Shown here piece after piece: positions 35,512 to 45,438 of a stretch of DNA of 51,686 nt (positions within the stretch are counted from its first letter, which is position 1; every line of letters starts with the position of its first letter). The DNA is from an uncultured Saprospirales bacterium (lineage in GTDB: Bacteria; Bacteroidota; Bacteroidia; Chitinophagales; Saprospiraceae), in NCBI GenBank assembly GCA_913061325.1, contig CAJXUU010000005.1, positions 1 through 51,686 on the forward strand, written 5' to 3'. The notes under the pieces are model-generated. The model had not been told where the DNA came from, made no database searches, and worked only from the letters and a program-made list of their open reading frames with translations. The position numbers and the translations under genes were made by a program.

Positions 35512-38500
35512 ATGAAAATTAAAACAAGAATATTATTTATAGCGGCATTGCTCTTTTCGATTGTATCTATGGATGCAAGGAATAATCCTGAGCAGCTAGA
35601 AAAGATGAATGACAAAGTAAAGTTTTCATCTCCTAGAATGAACTGCCAACCAGCTCAAGCTAATACAGATCTCGAGATCAATAATGTACGAGCTAGACTT
35701 CTAACAGGTGGTGACATCTGGTGGAACAAAGAAGACGGTAGATATATCGTACCTAAGCCAGCACCTGGATTCGACGAAGTATCTTCAATATTTGCAGGAG
35801 GTGTCTGGATAGGTGGTGTAGATCCTAACGGATCATTGAAATTAGCCGGAGTACAATATGCAACTGGTGCAAACACAGACTGGTATCCTGGACCATTGGA
35901 TGAAGAAGGCCAAACAGATGCAATAGTATGTGAAAACTGGGATGAATTTTTCAGTGTGAAAGGTGCAGATATATTGAAGCACATTGCAGCTTTTGATAGA
36001 GGAGAGGACAAGTTCAACTGTGATGACGTACCTGAATCTATTAAATACTGGCCAGCAAGAGGTAATCCATATTGGAATGAGAGATATAATTTCGATCTTC
36101 CTAATCAAAATTTAGCGGATTTTTGGGATGAAGATGGCAGTGGTACTTACGACCCATGTCAAGGTGACTTTCCTGTTATCGATATCGTAGGATGTGAAGC
36201 TGATGATAGAGCCAAAGCAAGAGAATTATTACCTGATGAAGTTGTATTTTGGTTATACAATGATAATGGAGGAGTTCACGGTCTAACAAATGCAACGGCA
36301 ATACAAATGGAAGTGCAAGTGCAAGCGTTTGGATATGCAACAAATGACGAGGTGAATGATATGACATTCTACAGATATAAATTGATCAACAAAGCGACGG
36401 ATGACATTAGAGATTGTTACTTCGCTATGTGGGTAGATCCAGATTTAGGTTGTTCTGAGGATGATTATATTGGTTGTGATGTAGAAAGAAGTCTTGGATA
36501 TGTATACAATGAAGATGCTACAGATGGTAGTCCAGGTATAGAATGCAATGGAGTTTTAACTTATAAAGAGGATGTTCCAATTTTAGGAATTGATTATTTT
36601 AGAGGACCTAGAGCACCACGACTTTTCTGTAGAGATGAGGATGACGAAATTGTATTAAATCCTGATGGTTCTGCATGTCTTTTACCTGTACCAATAGGTA
36701 CTGGACAAGGAGATACTTTAATCGAGCTAGGAATGACTTCTTTTGTTTACCAAAACAGAGGTGTAAGTAATCCTCCACCAGCGACATTGGATCCATCCCA
36801 AGATACTGAGTTTTACAATATCTTGAGAGGCCTGTGGTCTGACGGTACTGCAGTAACGTTTGGTGATTCTGGATTTGATCCAGCGTCTACAGATACGATT
36901 AGATATGTATTCCCAGATAATCCGGATGATGCTAATGGTTGGTCAATGTGTACTGCCGATTTACCATTTGATGATAGAAGAACTGTACAAGCTACTGGTC
37001 CATTATTATTACAGCCGGGTGCTAAAAACGAGTTGATTATAGGAGCGGTATTCGTGCCAAGCATTATTTACCCATGTCCTAGTATTGATAGATTACAGTT
37101 CGCAGATGATTTAGCGCAAGCTTTATTTGATAACTGTTTCAATATTACCGATGGCCCTGATGCACCAGACATGTATGCGGTTGAGCTGGATAGACAATTG
37201 GTTTTATTACTATCAAATGATAGCATAGTAGTAGAATCTAACAACGCACGAGAAGAGTACTTAGAGACTGATCTACAAGCACCAAGAGGTGAGATGGATT
37301 CACTTTATAGATTTGAAGGGTATAAAATCTATCAATTAGCCAATCCGAACGTATCTGTACAACAGTATGATGACATTGAAGTATCTAGATTAATAAGACA
37401 AGTCGATGTGAAAAATGGTGTGAATGAAATATTCAATTGGTCTTCAGTGCCAAATCCTGATTCGAACCAACCTCCTGTTTGGATACCAGAAAGACAAGTG
37501 GATGGTGAAGACAGTGGAATTAGGCATTCATTTAATGTAACTACAGATCAATTTGCAAATGGTGATAGAACACTTATAAACCATAAGAATTACTACTATA
37601 CTGTATTGGCATATGCTTACAATAATTATAAGCAATTTGATCTTTCAGCAGCAGAAGGTTTAGATAAAGGTCAAAACAAATCTTACCTCGAAGGAAGACG
37701 AAATGTAAATGTATATACTTTCACTCCTAGACCAGTTGTATATAAAGAACTGCAATCTGCATATGGCCAAGAAGCTGCTGTGTCAAGAGTGCAAGGTGTA
37801 GGAACTGGAAACAATGCACTAGTACTAGTAGATGGTACTATGGATGCAATAATGGATGGTTCTATTGAACTAGATTCATTTGGATTAGACGGAGCACCTC
37901 TAGCACAACTTAGTTATAAAGCAGGCAATGGGCCTATCAATGCTACAGTTATTGATCCATTAAATGTAAAAGATGGTGCTTATAGATTGGAATTAGTTGG
38001 AGAATTTAGTGATGCAAAATTAGACCCTAAGATTGTTTTAGGTGAAGATGCAGACGGTAATCCTGCAATCGAGAAAGGAGCAAGATGGGTATTGACAAAT
38101 ACTACTACAGGAGAAGTTATTGCTTCTGAGAAGTCTATTGAGCAATTAAATGAGCAAATAATTTACGGACAAGGATTTTCTCTTTCTGTAAACCAAATTG
38201 GAGAACCAGGAAGCCAATTTGATGAATCTAATGGAGCACTTACCCAAGTATATGAATATAAAAAAGAAGAAGGTAAAGAAGTTATAGAATGGTTCAACGC
38301 AGTACCTGCTTTTTCTGGAACTGAGATTATACTTAACGAAGGAGAAGAGGATGAATTTGCTTTTAATATCTATGGATATATCAATACTGATGTAGAATCA
38401 GATCCTAAGGAAGCACTTTCTACTATTGATGATGGATATTTTGTTCCTATGAGATCTACTAGATACGTGGTAGAGGCCGAGACGAACTTCTATATCACAC

Positions 38501-39729
38501 CAGGATGGAAAGAAGAAATGGGTAAAACATTTAGCTCTATCGCAAGTCAAAACAAACTTCAGTATAGAGATTTGAATAATGTAAACATTGTTTTTACTAA
38601 TGATAAATCTAAATGGAGTGAGTGTATAGTGGTAGAGTCTGCAGTGAGTGAATATGAAGATTCTCAACTGATAACTGAAGGGGAAGCAGAACAATTTGAC
38701 TTGAGACAAATGCCTGCAATTGATCAAAATGGAGTACCTACAGGTGAATTAGATGAAGATGGTGTATTAATACTTGGTAAAAGTTACTTCCCAGGATATG
38801 CTATTGATGTGGAAACTGGAGATAGACTAAACATTTTCTTTGGTGAGAACTCAGTGTATAGAGAGGAGTATGATACTTTACTTACTAGTTTCTCTCAAGG
38901 CTTTACTTATACGACTAATAACGGTAACGATTTGATTTGGAATCCAAGCACAGAATTATTTGCATCAGGAGAGTTAGGAAATGATAATTTTGCTGGAATA
39001 TATAACAGTTATGCTGGTGGTCAACATTATATCTATGTTACGAGACAGCCATATGATGGTTGTGATGTTCTCTATGAAAAATTTGAAAGTAGTAGTGCTT
39101 CTAAAAACATTGATGGAGTTGCTGTAATTACTTGGACTGCAATGCCAATTCCAATGGAGCCACTATTATCTTTAGAAGAAGGTCTTATTCCTAATGATCT
39201 TACGGTAAGATTGAGAGTTCAGAATGGATATAATAAAGAGATTGATCTTGAGAAAACTACAAGTTCGAATAAGTTTGTTGGAGTAGGTGCATTACCAGTG
39301 TATGAATTTTCTTTTGGAGATGTAGAAGCTAGAGATATTGAACCTGCTGAGTTTTCTAATGCATTAGATAATGTACAAATCGTTCCAAATCCATACTATG
39401 CTTATTCAGCTTATGAGCAAAATCAATTTGAGAACATTATAAAAGTTACGAATCTGCCAGCAAGAGCGATAGTAACTATTTATACACTTGATGGTAAGTT
39501 TATCCAACAGTTCAATAGAGACGCTATGCCATTTTTGAATGATGGAAATAATCCAGCACTTGAGGAATCTCAAGTTACTCCAGCTTTAGAATGGAATTTA
39601 ACAAACAATAAAGGAATTCCAGTAGCAAGTGGAGTTTATATCTTCCATATCTCTGCGCCTGATTTAGGAATAGAAAAATCAATTAAATGGTTTGGTGTTA
39701 ACAGGAAATTTGACCCAACTGGATTGTAA
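35512..39729 (+). CDS. Giant exported surface protein (1405 aa) with C-terminal FlgD-like domain
   Basis: Signal peptide at the N terminus (to about MDAR). The body is rich in Asp, Gly, Tyr and conserved Cys, with segments such as WWNKEDGRYIVPKP, FAGGVWIGGVDPNG and DFWDEDGSGTYDPCQGDFP. The C terminus carries VQIVPNPYYAYSAYEQNQ, IYTLDGKFIQQF and GVYIFHISAPDLGIEKSI, i.e. a FlgD-Ig-like sandwich related to, but not the same as, a type A sorting domain (the ending is FDPTGL, without the usual K-x-x-V). It is probably exported by type IX secretion. It has the middle place in the triplet TonB receptor / this / PorV-like protein. No enzyme motif is visible. Confidence 0.75.
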   Translation: MKIKTRILFIAALLFSIVSMDARNNPEQLEKMNDKVKFSSPRMNCQPAQANTDLEINNVRARLLTGGDIWWNKEDGRYIVPKPAPGFDEVSSIFAGGVWIGGVDPNGSLKLAGVQYATGANTDWYPGPLDEEGQTDAIVCENWDEFFSVKGADILKHIAAFDRGEDKFNCDDVPESIKYWPARGNPYWNERYNFDLPNQNLADFWDEDGSGTYDPCQGDFPVIDIVGCEADDRAKARELLPDEVVFWLYNDNGGVHGLTNATAIQMEVQVQAFGYATNDEVNDMTFYRYKLINKATDDIRDCYFAMWVDPDLGCSEDDYIGCDVERSLGYVYNEDATDGSPGIECNGVLTYKEDVPILGIDYFRGPRAPRLFCRDEDDEIVLNPDGSACLLPVPIGTGQGDTLIELGMTSFVYQNRGVSNPPPATLDPSQDTEFYNILRGLWSDGTAVTFGDSGFDPASTDTIRYVFPDNPDDANGWSMCTADLPFDDRRTVQATGPLLLQPGAKNELIIGAVFVPSIIYPCPSIDRLQFADDLAQALFDNCFNITDGPDAPDMYAVELDRQLVLLLSNDSIVVESNNAREEYLETDLQAPRGEMDSLYRFEGYKIYQLANPNVSVQQYDDIEVSRLIRQVDVKNGVNEIFNWSSVPNPDSNQPPVWIPERQVDGEDSGIRHSFNVTTDQFANGDRTLINHKNYYYTVLAYAYNNYKQFDLSAAEGLDKGQNKSYLEGRRNVNVYTFTPRPVVYKELQSAYGQEAAVSRVQGVGTGNNALVLVDGTMDAIMDGSIELDSFGLDGAPLAQLSYKAGNGPINATVIDPLNVKDGAYRLELVGEFSDAKLDPKIVLGEDADGNPAIEKGARWVLTNTTTGEVIASEKSIEQLNEQIIYGQGFSLSVNQIGEPGSQFDESNGALTQVYEYKKEEGKEVIEWFNAVPAFSGTEIILNEGEEDEFAFNIYGYINTDVESDPKEALSTIDDGYFVPMRSTRYVVEAETNFYITPGWKEEMGKTFSSIASQNKLQYRDLNNVNIVFTNDKSKWSECIVVESAVSEYEDSQLITEGEAEQFDLRQMPAIDQNGVPTGELDEDGVLILGKSYFPGYAIDVETGDRLNIFFGENSVYREEYDTLLTSFSQGFTYTTNNGNDLIWNPSTELFASGELGNDNFAGIYNSYAGGQHYIYVTRQPYDGCDVLYEKFESSSASKNIDGVAVITWTAMPIPMEPLLSLEEGLIPNDLTVRLRVQNGYNKEIDLEKTTSSNKFVGVGALPVYEFSFGDVEARDIEPAEFSNALDNVQIVPNPYYAYSAYEQNQFENIIKVTNLPARAIVTIYTLDGKFIQQFNRDAMPFLNDGNNPALEESQVTPALEWNLTNNKGIPVASGVYIFHISAPDLGIEKSIKWFGVNRKFDPTGL

Positions 39730-39798
39730 TATTTAATAAAAATGAAAATGCAGATGGAGTTAGATTTCTGACTTCATTCGCACTTAATCATAAAGCAT

Positions 39799-40839
39799 AT
39801 GAAAAAATATATTTACACACTAATAATTATCTGTTTTGGAGGATTGACTGTTTTTGCAGGGAATCCAGATAGACAAGGAGAAGCGGGAGCTGCAGAATTG
39901 TTGCTCAACCCTTGGGCTAGAAGTGCTGGTTTGCACTCAATGTCAACAGCCTCAGTATCTGGTATAGATGCAATGAGAATAAATGTTGCTGGTCTTAGCC
40001 GTATCAATGGTGGAGAATTTGTAGTATCAAACACGAGACTTTGGGAAGGAAGTGAAATTGGTATCAATTCGATAGGATTTGTTACTAAAACAGGAAGCAG
40101 CGGAGCATTCGCAATTTCATTAGTAGCTATGGATTTTGGTGAAATCGATATTACTACTACTGCTCAACCAGGAGGTACAGGAGGTACTTATTCACCTAGT
40201 TTCATTAATCTAGGACTAGGTTACTCTTATACATACGAGAATAAGATTAGCGTAGGTCTTTTGGTACGTGCGATATCTGAAACACTTCCTGATGTATCAG
40301 CGAGTGGATTTGCTATCGATGCTGGAGTTCAGTATGTTTCCGGAGATAGAGATGAATTTAAATTAGGAATTGCGTTAAGAAATATTGGATCGCCAATGGA
40401 GTTTAGTGGTGAAGGGATCACATTTAGAGCTGATGTACCTGATAGTGATATTCCATACCCAGTAACAGCAAGCCAGAGAGGAGAAGATTTCGAATTACCA
40501 TCATTATTAAACATTGGTATATCTTATGATTTTTACTTTGGTGAAACGAACTACTTAAGAACACTTGCGAACTTTACATCAAATGCATTTGCAAGAGATG
40601 ATATTGGAGTTGGTGCTGAGTTTTCATTTAGAGATATTGTAACATTAAGAGCTGCATATAAACATGCTCTAGAATCTATTAGTGATGAAAGTAATCTTTA
40701 TACTGGATTTGCAGGTGGTGTTTCTATTGACGTGCCTCTTAAGAGAGCTGAGAATAGAGTAGTAGGTATCGATTATGCATATAGAACTACTAATCCATTT
40801 AGCGGCACCCATAATTTCTCTCTTAGATTCGGATTCTAA
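39799..40839 (+). CDS. PorV/PorQ family outer-membrane barrel protein
   Basis: 346 residues. Signal peptide ends near VFAG; the mature N terminus contains ELLLNPWARSAGLHSMSTAS and INVAGLSR, the characteristic start of the PorV/PorQ (UPF0164) family. The remainder is a FadL-like barrel ending in Phe (FSLRFGF). PorV shuttles type IX cargo from the translocon to the surface modification machinery, so this paralogue may do so for the large protein encoded just upstream (70 bp). The canonical porV is usually placed next to porU; this one is not. Confidence 0.85.
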   Translation: MKKYIYTLIIICFGGLTVFAGNPDRQGEAGAAELLLNPWARSAGLHSMSTASVSGIDAMRINVAGLSRINGGEFVVSNTRLWEGSEIGINSIGFVTKTGSSGAFAISLVAMDFGEIDITTTAQPGGTGGTYSPSFINLGLGYSYTYENKISVGLLVRAISETLPDVSASGFAIDAGVQYVSGDRDEFKLGIALRNIGSPMEFSGEGITFRADVPDSDIPYPVTASQRGEDFELPSLLNIGISYDFYFGETNYLRTLANFTSNAFARDDIGVGAEFSFRDIVTLRAAYKHALESISDESNLYTGFAGGVSIDVPLKRAENRVVGIDYAYRTTNPFSGTHNFSLRFGF

Positions 40840-40888
40840 GAGGTCAAAAAAGGAAAAATTAGTTACTTTTGTAATTAATAGAAATATT

Positions 40889-40922
40889 AAAACGTTTCTG
40901 CTCTTCGGAGTAGAGACGTTTT
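40889..40922 (+). terminator. Terminator hairpin behind the PorV-like gene
   Basis: 14-bp stem (40890-40903 with 40908-40921, two G-U pairs) closed by a TTCG tetraloop, flanked by AAA and TTT so that it ends in a short T run. A TACTTTTG (40864-40871), a TAnnTTTG match, lies just before it; this either belongs to a greA transcript that starts before the hairpin, or is fortuitous. Confidence 0.8.
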
Positions 40923-41015
40923 TCGCATTATAGTATTGAGGTGTATTTACAGTCAATACAAATCTCAAAAATGGTACTTATGTAGTGCTATATTGAAATA
41001 AATAAAAAATAGATT

Positions 41016-41495
41016 ATGGCAATATCTTATATGAGTCAAGAGGGATATGATAAGCTAAGAGCTGAACTTGAGCATATGAAAACTAAAGGTCGGGAAGAAA
41101 TGTCTCAAGCAATTGCTGAGGCGAGAGACAAAGGTGATTTATCTGAAAATGCTGAATATGATGCAGCAAAAGATGCTCAAGGGTATCTAGAAATGAGAAT
41201 CAATGAGATGGAGAAGGTAATGGCTAATGCGCGAATTCTTGACAAAAGTCAGCTTGATGGTTCCAAAGTGACTGTTATGTCTACAGTAAAGATCAAAAAT
41301 AAAAGAAACAATAAGGAAGTCACGTATACTTTAGTCTCCGAAGCTGAGGCAAACCTTAAAGAGAAGAAGATTTCAGTGACTTCACCAATTGGAAGTGGTC
41401 TTTTAGGCAAAGCGGTCGGTGAAATAGCTCAAGTATCTACTCCAGCAGGGACTATAGATTTTGAGATAATGGATATTTCAATTAATCTTGATTAA
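41016..41495 (+). CDS. greA: Transcription elongation factor GreA
   Basis: 159 residues: N-terminal coiled coil with the conserved acidic tip (RDKGDLSENAEYDAAKDAQGY) and a C-terminal FKBP-like domain (SPIGSGLLGKAVGE). It rescues backtracked RNA polymerase by stimulating transcript cleavage. ATG at 41016; an alternative ATG five codons later gives the same fold. Six bases separate it from the next gene, so the two are likely an operon. Confidence 0.96.
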   Translation: MAISYMSQEGYDKLRAELEHMKTKGREEMSQAIAEARDKGDLSENAEYDAAKDAQGYLEMRINEMEKVMANARILDKSQLDGSKVTVMSTVKIKNKRNNKEVTYTLVSEAEANLKEKKISVTSPIGSGLLGKAVGEIAQVSTPAGTIDFEIMDISINLD

Positions 41496-41501
41496 TAGAT
41501 T

Positions 41502-42266
41502 ATGTCAGGAATATTTACTAAAATAATCAAAGGTGAAATACCTAGTTATAAGATTGCTGAAGATGATAATTACTATGCTTTCTTAGATATTAGCCCTCTT
41601 GCAAAAGGACATACTTTGGTTATTCCCAAAATAGAGGTGGATTATATATTTGATCTTGATAATGATAAATTAGCTGGATTACACCTATTTTCTAAAAGGG
41701 TAGCTAGAGCTCTTGAAAGTACAATAGACTGCAAACGAGTTGGAGTACTGATAATAGGTACGGAAGTTCCCCATGCACACATTCATCTTATTCCGTTTCA
41801 GCAAGAATCTCAAATGGCCATCACAAGTGAGAAACTATCGCTTGATCCCGAGGAGATGAAGGCAATTGCTTCTAAAGCCTCTATAGCCTACCAAGCGAGG
41901 AATGCTAATAATGCTACCCTTGTATTTGGGGCTAGTTTAAAAGTTGAACGATACTCAAACAAAGCTTTGAAAATGCTAGGATCTTATAATCATGAGGTGT
42001 TAGCAATAGGAGGTCGAATGGGTGAAGTAGAAGAAATTTTGATTTTGACTGGACATCCAGAGCTTTCAGGTGTCGATACGATCACAATGTACATGGGGGA
42101 GAATGGACAAAAAGATCACGAGGACTATCTCTTGTCATTGAAACCTAGGCGAATTATCTTCAATCCAGGAGCCGAGAATAGAAGTTTTGCTCTTAAAGCA
42201 AAAGAACAAGGAATCATAGTTGATGAAGCATGCACTTTAGTATTGTTAAGAACAGAGCAATATTAA
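41502..42266 (+). CDS. Fusion protein: HIT-family hydrolase plus CoA-binding domain
   Basis: 254 residues. Residues 1-132 form a complete HIT domain: FLDISPLAKGHTLVIPK and the triad HAHIH at 91-95, which hydrolyses nucleotide phosphoramidates or dinucleotides. Residues 138-254 form a second domain beginning ATLVFGASLKVERYSNKALK and ending LVLLRTEQY, which matches the stand-alone CoA-binding_2 (YccU-like) Rossmann family of about 120 residues. No stop or second start interrupts the frame; the linker is short (about YQARNANN). Separate genes for these two are usual, so this is a gene fusion. The HIT part follows greA by 6 bp. Partner or substrate of the combined protein is unknown. Confidence 0.85.
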   Translation: MSGIFTKIIKGEIPSYKIAEDDNYYAFLDISPLAKGHTLVIPKIEVDYIFDLDNDKLAGLHLFSKRVARALESTIDCKRVGVLIIGTEVPHAHIHLIPFQQESQMAITSEKLSLDPEEMKAIASKASIAYQARNANNATLVFGASLKVERYSNKALKMLGSYNHEVLAIGGRMGEVEEILILTGHPELSGVDTITMYMGENGQKDHEDYLLSLKPRRIIFNPGAENRSFALKAKEQGIIVDEACTLVLLRTEQY

Positions 42267-42360
42267 ATTTATATAGCTTTTTATTATAGCAGTATAATGC
42301 TAATCCTGCAATTTTAACAATCTATATTTTGCACTAAGGATAGATTCAGCAAAATTGGAT

Positions 42361-45192
42361 TTACATCTCCACAGCAAGATATTTACCAGTATGGCTGTCT
42401 TTTTCTTTGATTAATTTTTCAGGAAGTCCAGAGAATAGTATATTTCCTCCTCCCCTACCACCTTCTGGCCCGATATCAATAATATGATCTGCTACTTTGA
42501 TGATATCCATATTATGTTCTATTATCAATATGGTATTGCCTTTATCAACCAATCTATTAAGAACATTTATCAAATGGCGTATATCTTCAAAATGCAGCCC
42601 TGTAGTAGGTTCGTCAAGGATATAAAGGGTATTACCGGTATCTCTTTTAGCAAGTTCTAGAGATAATTTTACTCTTTGTGCTTCTCCTCCTGATAAAGTA
42701 GTAGCCTGCTGACCAAGAGTTATATATCCAAGACCAACACTATTTAATGTAGTAAGTTTCCTGAATATAGATGGGATAAGTTGGAAAAAATCTGTTGCCT
42801 CTTCAACACTCATATCAAGCACATCAGATATAGACTTACCTTTAAATAAGATTTCTAATGTCTCGCGATTATACCTTCTTCCCATGCATGATTCACAGTC
42901 GACCAATACATCTGGAAGAAAATTCATTTCAATCACTTTCTTGCCAGCGCCATGGCAGACTTCACATCTACCACCTTTTACATTAAATGAAAACCTTCCA
43001 GGTTTATAGCCTCGTATTTTGGCTTCAGGAAGAGAAGAGAATATATTTCGAATATTCCCAAACACTCCAGTATATGTTGCTGGGTTGGATCTTGGAGTTC
43101 TCCCGATAGCTGATTGATCTATTTCTATGACTTTATCCACATTGTCTATACCATTGATCTTTTCATAAGGCAATGGTCGCTGGCTACTCCTATAAAAATG
43201 AGCTCTTAATATCGGATACAAAGTTGAATTGATCAATGATGATTTTCCACTGCCAGAAACACCGGTAACGCAGATAAACTTGCCTAGCGGAACCACAAGG
43301 TCTACATTCTGTAAGTTATGACCAGTTGCCCCTTTTAAAGTCATTTTTTTGCCAGTTCCTTTTCTTCTTTTTTCAGGCACTTCAATTCGTATTCTATCAG
43401 CCAGATAGTTTGCAGTAATAGTTTTTATTTTTTTGAATTCACTAGGATGTCCTTCTGCAACAATTTCTCCTCCGTTTTTACCCGCTCCAGGTCCAATATC
43501 TATAAGATAGTCTGATGCAAGCATAATATCTTTGTCATGTTCTACAACGACGACTGTATTTCCTATCTCTGTTAGATTTTTTAATGCATTGATCAATCTT
43601 TGATTGTCTCTTTGATGTAATCCAATGCTAGGTTCATCCATTATATAGGTAATACCAGTTAATTGAGATCCGATTTGGGTAGCAAGTCTTGTTCTTTGTG
43701 ATTCTCCACCAGAAAGAGTTCTTGTTGGACGATTAAGTTGTAAATAATTGAGTCCTACTTCTAGAAGAAATCCAAGTCTAAGTTTAATCTCTTTGACGAC
43801 GTCTTTGGCAATTGCTTTCTGTCTGTCGGATAATTTGTCATCTATATTTTCGAACCATTCATACAAATTATCGAGATCCATGGTAGCCAATTGCCCAATA
43901 TGCATTCCTCCCAATCGAAAGAATAATGAGGACTTCTTCAGCCTGTACCCTTCACATTCTGGACAATCTTGTATAGATAGGAACTCTTCGGCCCAATTCC
44001 TGATCTTCTCTGAAGAAGTATCTTTATACCATCTTTCAAGCATATTTACTATGCCATCAGTAGCAAGATTATATACCAACTCATGTGGAGAATACCCTAA
44101 GTCTATACCTAAAGAGCTATTACCTCCGTATAGAAGTATATCTAACGCTTCTTTGGGTATATCTTTTACTGGCGTATTTAAATCAAATTTAAACTTATTG
44201 GCTATTTTTTTGATTTGTTTGAAAGTCATGTTTTCACGTACCTCCCCGAATGGTTTGATCCCAACTTCTTTTATAGATTTTGTATCATCAGGAATCACTT
44301 TATTCATATCCGCTTTATGAAGTTGGCCTAGGCCTTTGCAAGCAGGACAAGTTCCATATGGGGAGTTGAATGAAAACGTATTTGGGGATGGCTCTTCATA
44401 ACTAACTCCAGATTCTGCATCCATGAGTTGTTTACTGAATGGAGTGAGTTCATCAGTTCCATGTTCATTTATATAGATGAAGTCTTCTCCCATTTTGAGG
44501 GCAGTCTCTAGAGAATTAGAGATTCTATCCTTTTTATCTTCTTCTACTTTGAGCCTATCAACTATAAGTTCTATATCGTGTACTTTGTATCTATCAACTT
44601 GGAGACCTTGTTTGAGATCTATAATTTCTCCATCGACTCTTACTTTGGTGTAGCCTTTCTTTCTTACATTTTCGAATAATTCCCTATAGTGTCCCTTTCT
44701 TGATCTTACCATAGGAGCTAGGATAACTATTTTCTTCCCTTTATAGTTGGCAAATATGTCTTCTATGATCTGATTTTCAGTGTATTTCACCATTTTCTTA
44801 CCCGTCACGTAAGAATAAGCATCACTTCCTCGAGCAAATAATAATCTCAGAAAATCATAGATTTCTGTTGTTGTTCCTACTGTAGACCTAGGGTTCCATG
44901 ACGTTGTTTTTTGTTCAATAGAGATTACAGGACTTAGGCCTTCTATTTTCTCTACATCCGGACGCTCCATGTTACCAAGGAACTGACGAGCATAGCTTGA
45001 GAATGTCTCCATATAACGTCTTTGACCTTCGGCATATAAAGTGTCAAAAGCTAAAGACGATTTACCACTGCCACTTATACCGGTAATTACTACGAGCTGA
45101 TTTCTTGGAATCTTTACAGATACATTCTTAAGATTATTTTCTCTGGCGCCTACGATTTCGATGTAGCCATCCTCTGCTATCTTCTTTGCCAT
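42361..45192 (-). CDS. uvrA: UvrABC excision nuclease subunit A
   Basis: 943 residues, DNA damage recognition in nucleotide excision repair. Two ABC ATPase modules: P-loop GISGSGKS at 38-45 and GVSGSGKSS in the second half, each followed by LSGGE signature and DEPSIG/DEPTTG Walker B. Zinc-binding modules are visible as CPAC, CPEC and CEVCHGAG...CESC. The second half carries the DNA-interaction region (SFNVKGGRCEVCHG). Minus strand, converging on the HIT gene; no promoter is identified upstream. Confidence 0.97.
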   Translation of the reverse strand: MAKKIAEDGYIEIVGARENNLKNVSVKIPRNQLVVITGISGSGKSSLAFDTLYAEGQRRYMETFSSYARQFLGNMERPDVEKIEGLSPVISIEQKTTSWNPRSTVGTTTEIYDFLRLLFARGSDAYSYVTGKKMVKYTENQIIEDIFANYKGKKIVILAPMVRSRKGHYRELFENVRKKGYTKVRVDGEIIDLKQGLQVDRYKVHDIELIVDRLKVEEDKKDRISNSLETALKMGEDFIYINEHGTDELTPFSKQLMDAESGVSYEEPSPNTFSFNSPYGTCPACKGLGQLHKADMNKVIPDDTKSIKEVGIKPFGEVRENMTFKQIKKIANKFKFDLNTPVKDIPKEALDILLYGGNSSLGIDLGYSPHELVYNLATDGIVNMLERWYKDTSSEKIRNWAEEFLSIQDCPECEGYRLKKSSLFFRLGGMHIGQLATMDLDNLYEWFENIDDKLSDRQKAIAKDVVKEIKLRLGFLLEVGLNYLQLNRPTRTLSGGESQRTRLATQIGSQLTGITYIMDEPSIGLHQRDNQRLINALKNLTEIGNTVVVVEHDKDIMLASDYLIDIGPGAGKNGGEIVAEGHPSEFKKIKTITANYLADRIRIEVPEKRRKGTGKKMTLKGATGHNLQNVDLVVPLGKFICVTGVSGSGKSSLINSTLYPILRAHFYRSSQRPLPYEKINGIDNVDKVIEIDQSAIGRTPRSNPATYTGVFGNIRNIFSSLPEAKIRGYKPGRFSFNVKGGRCEVCHGAGKKVIEMNFLPDVLVDCESCMGRRYNRETLEILFKGKSISDVLDMSVEEATDFFQLIPSIFRKLTTLNSVGLGYITLGQQATTLSGGEAQRVKLSLELAKRDTGNTLYILDEPTTGLHFEDIRHLINVLNRLVDKGNTILIIEHNMDIIKVADHIIDIGPEGGRGGGNILFSGLPEKLIKEKDSHTGKYLAVEM

Positions 45193-45318
45193 TCAGTTGA
45201 TATATTATTGGTATAAAACACAAGGTACGGTGGATGGTTGAGATTATTAAATGATATATACAGTTGCTTGTTGTTAAGTTTTTAAAAGAGCGTACAATAT
45301 TTAACTTTATTGTATTTA

Positions 45319-45411
45319 ATGAATAGCAAATTATACATATACTTTTCCATCTTGGTGGCTTTATTGGTATTACTTAGCTGTAATGGTAACCTTATTAATT
45401 TATATAACTAA
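45319..45411 (+). CDS. Tiny lipoprotein-like peptide (30 aa)
   Basis: ATG at 45319 opens 30 codons: MNSKLYIYFS, then a hydrophobic run ILVALLVLLS, then a lipobox Cys at position 21 and only nine more residues (NGNLINLYN) before TAA. That is a complete lipoprotein signal peptide with almost no mature part, resembling small entericidin- or lysis-peptide-like products. It is encoded between uvrA and hisS, upstream of hisS and in the same direction, and its stop codon falls inside a TAnnTTCG-type box. It could be real or a random AT-rich frame. Confidence 0.45.
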   Translation: MNSKLYIYFSILVALLVLLSCNGNLINLYN

Positions 45412-45416
45412 TTTCG
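45409..45416 (+). promoter_or_regulatory. Candidate -7 element of hisS
   Basis: TAATTTCG, one base from the TAnnTTTG consensus, 22 bp before the hisS ATG. No TTG at the expected distance. Confidence 0.35.
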
Positions 45417-45438
45417 CACCTCAGAGAAATTACAAATT

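Noticed and set aside
37455-37475. GATTCGAACC-like sequence resembling a tRNA T arm
   Set aside because: It lies within the coding frame of the 1405-aa protein (NPDSNQP) and no acceptor or D arm accompanies it.
43748-44320. Open frame of 190 codons antisense to uvrA
   Set aside because: It is a shadow of the uvrA coding frame, Ser/Leu-rich with no domain, and uvrA itself is complete.
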